Shown in pieces: positions 57,596 to 64,000 of a stretch of 64,000 bases of DNA (position 1 is the stretch's first letter; each line of letters opens with the position of its first letter). A program made the position numbers and the translations under genes. The stretch lies in assembly GCA_963556495.2 (NCBI GenBank), contig OY747700.1, forward strand, positions 6,425,020 to 6,489,019, given 5' to 3'. The DNA is from Valencia hispanica (Eukaryota > Chordata > Actinopteri > Cyprinodontiformes > Valenciidae). The notes below the pieces were generated by a model. The model was not told the DNA's origin. It did no database searches and saw nothing but the letters and a program-made list of their open reading frames with translations.

Positions 57596-57900
57596 ATGAG
57601 GAGAGAGAGACAAATGAGTGGATGGAGCCAGCTAGGAAGAGGAGGGTTTCCCCTGTGTGGGAGCCAAATATTAGAAGGCTGGAAACCCCCCTGGAGTATT
57701 GGGGAAAGCAAAAATTACTGTACCCCAATTCATGTAGTCTTAACACTTGTGTTTTTGTGTACACCGGCATCTTCTGTGCCTTGTGAAAGAGTGTTTTCAA
57801 AGGTTGGTGAGGTGGTGTCAAGAAAAAGGAATCGCTTTAAACCTAAAACTGTTGAGAAACTGCTATTTTTGAATAACATTTTTTCCCCGGTTTTGTACAT
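57596..57900 (+). pseudogene. hAT transposase dimerization domain, frameshifted
   Basis: PLEYWGKQKLLYPN is in one frame and FLCTPASSVPCERVFSKVGE with RKRNRFKPKTVEKLLFLNN in another. This is the conserved hAT C-terminal dimerization region. A frameshift lies between the two, near 57740. Confidence 0.85.
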
Positions 57901-58201
57901 CATTGCCCAAGTTACACAATCATTTTCTAGTGCCCTCTTCCTAGTTCCACAAGCATTTTCACTTTCCTCTACCTGCTTAAGCCCATGCCTTTTGCCTCAA
58001 GTGACAGAAAAACATTATTAGGCTACACAACCAGCCATAACATATGATACTACCGTTTTGGGATAATTTACAGAGAGAATACATTCAAAAAATATTTTTA
58101 TTATTCACATTTGTAACGCCATCTGGCGTCAGCCTCCAGGAACCGTCTCTCTTTTGAACAGCCAAGTTGATCAGGCTGATTGGTGACACCTGATGAATCT
58201 T

Positions 58202-58614
58202 CTATAAAAGTTTCCTGGAGTCCGGGACTGGCCACTCCTCCACTGTCTTGGTGTTAGCAGGGTCTGCCCTGACCTGACCACCCTCGAGAATGAAGCCGAG
58301 AAAAGTTATGGAGGGGATATAGAACTCACATTTTTCAGCCTTGACGTACAGGCGGTTCTCCAACAGCCATTGAAGAACCTGACGGACATGGGACTTGTGT
58401 TCTTCAAGACTGTTGAAGAAAATGAGCATATCATTGAGGTACACAGGGCATGACGTATATTTGTAATGGCCAATATGGGTCTTGAAGGCGGTCTTCCACT
58501 CATCCCCGCCCAGATTCTGACAAGGTGGTAGGCGTTTCCTAAATCTAATTTTGAGAAGACAGTGGTTTGATGAAAGGGTTCAAACGCTGATGAAATTAGG
58601 GGAAGAGAGTATCC
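58202..58614 (-). pseudogene. Gypsy reverse transcriptase, second part
   Basis: On minus: [20 protein letters not shown], then [12 protein letters not shown], a frameshift, HIGHY, a deletion of the VMPFGLTNAPAVFQ region, then [16 protein letters not shown] (YLDD replaced by YLND) and [15 protein letters not shown]. It ends at PDSRKLL at 58203. The enzyme is inactive. Confidence 0.88.
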
Positions 58615-61600
58615 CTGCTCCTATGAACTCAGTTCTGATTTTAACAATAATTCACATATCGGACTTGGACCTTGCCCTAAATCATCTATACCCGTTATTA
58701 TCAGCAGAGAGCGGACAAATAATAAAAAACGTAGCAAACGCAACTCTAATAATCTCAAACAGTTACCAAAAGTCCTACACCCAGTAGATCATACAGTCAC
58801 TCCATCTCCAACCACTATTAATATGGCACTTTTAAATGTCCGCTCTCTGCTGAATAAAACTTTTATAATAAATGACCTAATTTTAGATCATAATATACAT
58901 TGTTTATTTTTAACAGAAACATGGCTGATGACAGATGCCCCTGTTGTTCTTACAGAGGCCTCCCCACCAAATTTTAACTTCACTTATTCCACGAGGAGTT
59001 GCAAAAGGGGAGGCGGAACTGCTTTTATTAGTTCATCAACGCTTTCTGCCAAACCTGTTTTATTTGATAACTTTAGTACTTTTGAATATAATGCAACTGT
59101 TTTTAGCACTCCTCAGATTTTATGTGTCACAGTTTACAGGCCTCCTAAAAAGAGTGCACTTTTTATTCAAGAATTTTCAGAGTTTTTATCAATTTTGTAC
59201 AACTCCTTTGAAAGGATAATTTTAGCTGGTGATTTTAATCTACACATGGATAACCTTTTAGACCCTTTATCAACAGAATTTTTAAATATTTTGAATTATA
59301 TGGATTTTAGTCAGCATGTCATGCAGCCAACTCACAACAGAGGACACACCCTGGACTTGGTCATCACGCATGGCCTGTCCACCCGTGTGTCCTCTGTTGT
59401 TTACTTGGCTGTCTCTGACCATTACTGCGTGTTTTTTAACATCACCAGTTTTATCCAGCAGGAGACCTCTGTGAGAACTGTCAGGAAGCGCCATCTAACC
59501 CCTGAAGTGGCTGCAGGTTTTCTAGAAGTTTTCCAAAAGTTTCCTCCTACTCTCTTACCTGCCCCCTGTGATTTTATCGTCAGTAATTTTAACAGAAGAC
59601 TTCAGTCCGCTCTTGACCTGCTGGCTCCACTTAGAGTGAAACGCTCACATTCAAAACTTGCAGTGCCATGGAGAAATAACAATCTTAAAAAACTAAAGAG
59701 GGACTGCAGGGCGGCAGAGAGAAAATGGAGAAAAAATAAGACCACGATAAACCATCAATTATACACAGAACTTCTCAAATCCTATAATAATGCTGTAAGA
59801 AATTCAAGAAATGCTTACTTTGCAAAAATCATATCAGACAATAAAAATAATCCTAAAATCCTTTTTTCCACCATTGATAAACTTTTTTACAGAGCTACTA
59901 ATGCATTTCAGAAAACCCCCTCAAACACTCTTTGTGAGGAGTTCGCAGACCACTTCAGAGGGAAGGTAGACACCATCAGATGTAATATTTTATCTTCTCA
60001 GTGTAACACGGTTTTAGACAAATCTGAATGTGTGTCTCTACCAGAGGAAACACTGGACAATTTTGTCCTGGTAGAAGCTGGGACTCTTGATAAAGTTTTC
60101 TCCTCAGTGAGGCCCACCACATGTGTTTTGGACCCGATTTCCACTTCATTTTTTAAGCCATTTTATTAATCTTTTAGGGATGAGATTTTAACCGTGATGA
60201 ATTGCTCCCTTCAGACGGGGGTCTTTCCTGCCGCCTTTAAAGGGGCGGAAGTGAAGCCCCTGCTGAAGAAGAGCAATTTAGATTTTAATGATTTTAATAA
60301 TTTTAGACCAGTATCTAACTTACCATTTTTAAGCAAGGTTTTAGAAAAGCTAGTTTTAATTCAACTTAATGATTTTATTAATGAGCACAATGTCCTGGAG
60401 AAATTTCAGTCTGGTTTTAGGGTGAACCACAGCACAGAGACGGCCCTTCTGAAGATTTTAAAGGATTTTAGAATAAATTATGACGCTCAGAAGGTGACAG
60501 TGTTGGTTTTACTGGATCTAAGCGCTGCCTTCGATACAGTGGATCACACTATTCTTTTAACCCGTTTAAAACAGATCGGCCTCTCTGGTGCTGTTCACAA
60601 ATGGTTCACATCCTATCTCACAGACAGTACTTTTATGGTAAGTTTAGATACCTGCTCTTCTAGGGTCCACAGGATTACATGTGGTGTGCCCCAGGGTTCA
60701 ATTTTAGGCCCAGTGCTTTTTAACCTTTATATGCTCCCTCTTGGCAGCGTCATCAGGAGACATGGAGTTAACTTTCACAGTTATGCTGATGATACACAGT
60801 TATACATCTCCATGTCTTCCGATGACACACGGCCAATGGATGCACTTTTTAACTGCATTTTAGACATTAAATCCTGGATGGCAGAAAACTTTCTCCAGCT
60901 CAACCAGGACAAAACTGAAGTTTTAGTCATCGGTCCTGAGGCTCAGAGAGAGAAACTTTTACCAAAACTACAATCACTGTCTTTTAATCCCTCTTTACAA
61001 GTGAAGAACCTGGGCGTGATTTTTGACTCTGAGCTGACTTTTATTCCTCACATAAAAAATATCACTAAAATAGGTTTTTATCAACTAAAGAACATCGCCA
61101 GAGTCCGCCCCATTCTGTCTCGGGCCAATACGGAGACACTGATGCATGCTTTTATCTCCAGTAGAATTGATTACTGTAATGCCCTGCTTTCTGGTCTTCC
61201 TAAAAAGAGTATATCAGGTTTACAACTACTACAAAATTCAGCAGCACGTGTCCTGACGAAGACCAGGAGGCGGGAGCACATTACACCGGTCTTAAAATCA
61301 TTGCATTGGCTCCCCGTACATTTCAGGATCGACTTTAAGGTTCTTTTAATGGTTTTTAAGTGTCTTAATGGTCTTGGGCCTTCTTATCTCTCTGAACTGC
61401 TTTTACCATATAAACCTTCGCGGTCTCTGCGCTCCTCTGGCAGCCATCTCCTTGTCACCCCAAAAGTCAGGACACACAAGCATGGCGAGGCGTCTTTCCA
61501 GTTTTATGGCCCTCACCTCTGGAACAGGCTGCCAGAGGACCTCAGGGCTGCAGAGAACATTCATGTTTTTAAGAGCAGTCTCAAGACTCACCTTTTTAGC

Positions 61601-62176
61601 TTAGCTTTTAACTGATTATTATTTATCACTGTTTGTTTAATTGCTTTGGATGTTTTATATGATTATATTTTTATCAGTTTTACTTTTCAATCTTAGCACA
61701 TTAATTTACTGTTTCTTTTTATACTTTAATTTATCTTAATCCCCGTTCCAGTATTTCCTCTGTGGGAGCCCTCTGCCCCGGGAGCGGTGGTCGGCTGTAG
61801 CGGCCTGGGTGCTCTCCAGGTGGAGCTTGGGTGGAGGTGGGGGTCTTGGCCTTGCCTCCACTGGGTGCCCTGTGTCAGTGCCTCGGCTGCTGCTGTTAAT
61901 CTACTGCTGCCGGGGCAGATGGCTCCTCTGATGGCGTTTCCTTGCATGGTTCATCTACACTCGGCCCAATGTCCTTTTTTACTTTTTCTTTTAACTGATT
62001 GTGCATGGGAGATGGGTTGGGGGGAGGGGGGTATAACTGTGACCATGCTTTTAAATCTGTGGGGGAGGGAAGGGAAGGTGGTTTTATGTGGGGTCATTTT
62101 AATCTGTAAAGCACTTTGTGATGCAACTTCTTGTATGAAAAGCGCTTCATAAATAAAGTTTGATTTGATTTGATTT
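58615..62176 (+). mobile_element. LINE C, 5' truncated, inserted in the gypsy element
   Basis: Contains a short ORF1 tail, a nearly intact ORF2, a 3' UTR with AATAAAG and a GATTT-repeat tail (62156-62176). Its borders fall between adjacent gypsy codons (ITVKN and YSLPLIS) with almost nothing lost or duplicated. Confidence 0.9.
58823..61615 (+). pseudogene. LINE C ORF2: endonuclease plus reverse transcriptase, one stop codon
   Basis: From MALLNVRSL the endonuclease is complete: LTETWLM, KRGGGTAFIS, LAGDFNLHMD, GHTLDLVITHG and VSDHYCVFF. After the linker CRAAERKWRKNK the reverse transcriptase follows: [85 protein letters not shown] and HWLPVHFRIDF. The whole 931-codon frame is in phase, with a single TAA at 60167-60169 in the segment just before DEILTVMNCSLQTGVFP. 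It is the least damaged LINE ORF2 in the window. Confidence 0.92.
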
Positions 62177-62179
62177 GAT

Positions 62180-62334
62180 TTATTTTTGACAGTGATTTGA
62201 TTCAACCCTCTATAATCGATGCAGGGTCTTAGCATCTTATCTTTCTTTTGAACAAAAAAGAACCATGCACCCGGGGGGGATAAGAACGGACGAATGATTC
62301 CTGGGTTAAGTGATTCGTTGATGTATTTTTCCAA
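62180..62334 (-). pseudogene. Gypsy reverse transcriptase, first part
   Basis: [20 protein letters not shown], then [20 protein letters not shown] and NQITVKN, ending at the LINE C junction. The continuation is at 58614. Confidence 0.9.
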
Positions 62335-62503
62335 GGCTTCCCTCTCCTTTCCAGAAAGACTGAACAGTCGACCTTAGGGTAGAAGGGCTCCAGGCAGGAG
62401 ATCGATGGGGCAGTCATATGGGCGATAAGGTGGTAAGGATTGGGGTAAGTCTTTGCTGAACATTTGCTTGAGATCCTGGTAATCAGGGAGTACGTTGGAA
62501 AGA

Positions 62504-62983
62504 TCAGGAGGTGGATTGTGGTGCTGGTTTTTGGGGTGACTGGGTGGTAGAGCTGAGTGAAGGCAGTTCTTTAAACAGTAAGGGCTCCTGGAGATTATGG
62601 AGAGAAAGCCAGGGGTAACTGAGAACTATGGGGTTGTATCTAGTGGGGAAGACATAAAATTGGATGGACTCGTGATGGTTGCCTGAGACGACTAATGAAA
62701 TGGGTTGAGTTTGATGGGTAATGATGGTCATGGAACTCCCATCTAGGGCACTAACCCAAATAGGAAGGTCAAGTCTTGTGACAGGGATGCTGCACTGACG
62801 TATTAGATCTGTGTGAATAATGTTTTGTTCAGAATCAGAGTCTATTAGAGATGAACAAAGATGGGGGGCTTTATTGTTGATGCAAATGGAAGACGGACCA
62901 ACAAAACGGAGGCTATTCTCTTTTTGGCCCATCACGACCCCTATATTTACTGTCGAGCTTGGTCTTTTGGCCAAACTGGACAA
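62504..62983 (-). pseudogene. Gypsy aspartic protease region
   Basis: SSLIDSDSEQNIIHTDLIRQ holds the protease active-site block, with D-S-G changed to D-S-D. Downstream, ISLVVSGNHHESIQFYVFPT and [10 protein letters not shown] match the typical end of this domain. The substitution should abolish activity. Confidence 0.8.
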
Positions 62984-62984
62984 G

Positions 62985-63880
62985 AAGCGATGAAGCGTCT
63001 AGGTGAACCACAATAAAGACAACTTCCTGAGGTCATTCATCTTTGTCTCTCTTCTGGGGTTAGGCGACCCAATTGCATGGGTTCAGGGGATTCAGTTCTG
63101 GGTCGAGGTGGGCTCTTACCAGTAGGCATAAATTCGGATCTGGGCTGGATAGAAGGTAAAAGGTGCCTTAATCGAAGTCTCTCTCTAAATAGGTTATCTA
63201 ACCTGATCGCACAATTAATTAATTGATTATGAGACTTGGGCTCATCTCGCCCAGCATCTTTAATCTTAACATTGAGGGCATGATGAAAGCCCCCTTAAGG
63301 GCTAGAGCATTCCACCCTGACTCAGCAGCTAGTGTGCGAAATTCTACGGCGAAATCTGAGACAGACCGGTTGCCCTGTTTAAGACTCCATACATTTTTAG
63401 CTGATTCTTCATTATTTCTGTTGTGGTAAAAGTTAATTTAAATAACTCCAGAAAATCATCTAAAAATGTGTCTTCTATGGTACTTTCCACAACAAATGCT
63501 TCTGCCCATCTAAAGGCTCAATCTCGAAGTAAACCAATTATGTATGAGATCTTGCTTGCACCTGACTGAAAAGATTTAGGGGAGCAGTTAAACACTAGAG
63601 AGCACTGTAGCAAAAAACCCTTGCAATTACTTAAATCCCCAGAGAAGAACTCGGGGGTTGGTGACGTCACATAGGTGATGCGGAAGCGGAATACAATGAA
63701 CGGGACGCGGTTGTGGACCTTACTGTCCAGCTCCTAGAGTTGTTTAGTAAGTTGGCTCATGGTATTTACTAGAGTGGCTTGTTGTTGGGAAACCTCCTGG
63801 AGGACGGACTCATGCTGCTCCAGGAGGATTTCTGGTGGGAAAGCGATGTCTGAAGTAGTGAGTCAGGCTGGCCAGATAGT
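62985..63880 (-). pseudogene. Gypsy gag with altered zinc knuckle
   Basis: Frames on minus give [57 protein letters not shown], then EPMQLGRLTPEERQR and the knuckle CLYCGSPRRFIASC (62980-63021). The His of the C-X2-C-X4-H-X4-C knuckle is Arg. Several stops and frameshifts are present. This is a PEG10/sushi-like Gag layout. Confidence 0.83.
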
Positions 63881-63882
63881 TC

Positions 63883-64000
63883 AGTCATGTTTAGGGTTTT
63901 CAATTACTCTAATTCGAGCAACAACTACAGACAGCAAGTGATCCGTTTTAAAATGTTTATTGTGAAACAGGAAGGTGGGGGGGAGAATGGGGCGGCGATG
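63883..64000 (-). repeat. Gypsy 5' LTR, partial
   Basis: Minus-strand end AACCCTAAACATGACT, followed directly by the gag leader. It continues beyond the window. Confidence 0.75.

Larger units (their letters stand above)
54960..58030 (+). mobile_element. hAT-type element remnant, interrupted
   Basis: Starts with the hAT-like terminus TAGTGATGTTACGATGCGTG and ends with a transposase C-terminus (57596-57900). The middle of the transposase is gone and a separate TIR element (55322-57586) sits within it. The right terminus was not found. Confidence 0.5.
54461..64000 (-). mobile_element. Degenerate Ty3/gypsy (sushi-type) LTR retrotransposon with nested insertions
   Basis: Minus-strand order: a 5' LTR (63883 to beyond 64000), gag, protease, reverse transcriptase, then a related LTR at 54461-54959. 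RNase H and integrase are missing. LINE C (58615-62176) splits the reverse transcriptase, and the hAT composite (54960-58030) lies between the polymerase remnant and the lower LTR. That both LTRs belong to one element is inferred: the LINE fragment broken at 54460 does not resume anywhere before 64000. Confidence 0.7.

Overview
The window looks like a percomorph-type teleost fish genome. It holds four intact single-exon olfactory receptor (OR) genes, all on the minus strand, spread through a dense and deeply nested mass of transposable elements. The LINE 3' tails (TTGCC, TTCAA and GATTT repeats), Tc1, hAT, PIF/Harbinger and Ty3/gypsy remnants are all types familiar from teleosts. No housekeeping gene, rRNA, tRNA gene or CRISPR array was found.

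Layout. 1-8746: a Tc1-like transposon (minus) split by an almost complete esterase-type LINE (LINE A, plus), which is itself split by a very young LTR retroelement with 504-bp LTRs, an ATTTG target duplication and an interior made mostly of tandem repeats. 8755-20274: LINE and Tc1 remnants plus two related OR genes (10096-11034 and 16171-17121). 20275-28185: a LINE B copy (minus) whose 3' UTR holds a complete-ended PIF/Harbinger element (20943-23906, TAA duplication, perfect TIRs). That element carries a four-exon MADF/BESS-type accessory gene and a truncated HARBI1-like nuclease, and a perfect histone-mRNA-type stem-loop follows the nuclease stop codon. 28200-33900: unrelated repeat fragments, including a long foldback. 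33930-36310 and 48285-50270: two copies of a duplicated unit, each with a delta-type-like OR gene; a LINE A fragment sits in only one of them. 42732-46330 and 50420-52694: two more LINE B copies. 52900-64000: a TIR element, then a degenerate Ty3/gypsy element (minus) that was invaded by a hAT/TIR-element composite and by a third LINE (LINE C, plus).

How the parts relate. The OR genes are the only cellular genes that look functional (odorant GPCRs). The rest is a record of element-on-element insertion, and several empty sites in sister copies let insertions be defined to the base. The strongest unusual signals are the histone-type 3' end signal inside the Harbinger element, the match between the young LTR element's predicted RNA start and its primer site (Tf1/sushi-style self-priming), and nonsense codons shared by two LINE B copies. 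All calls come from reading the sequence; family assignments rest on motif recognition, not database searches.
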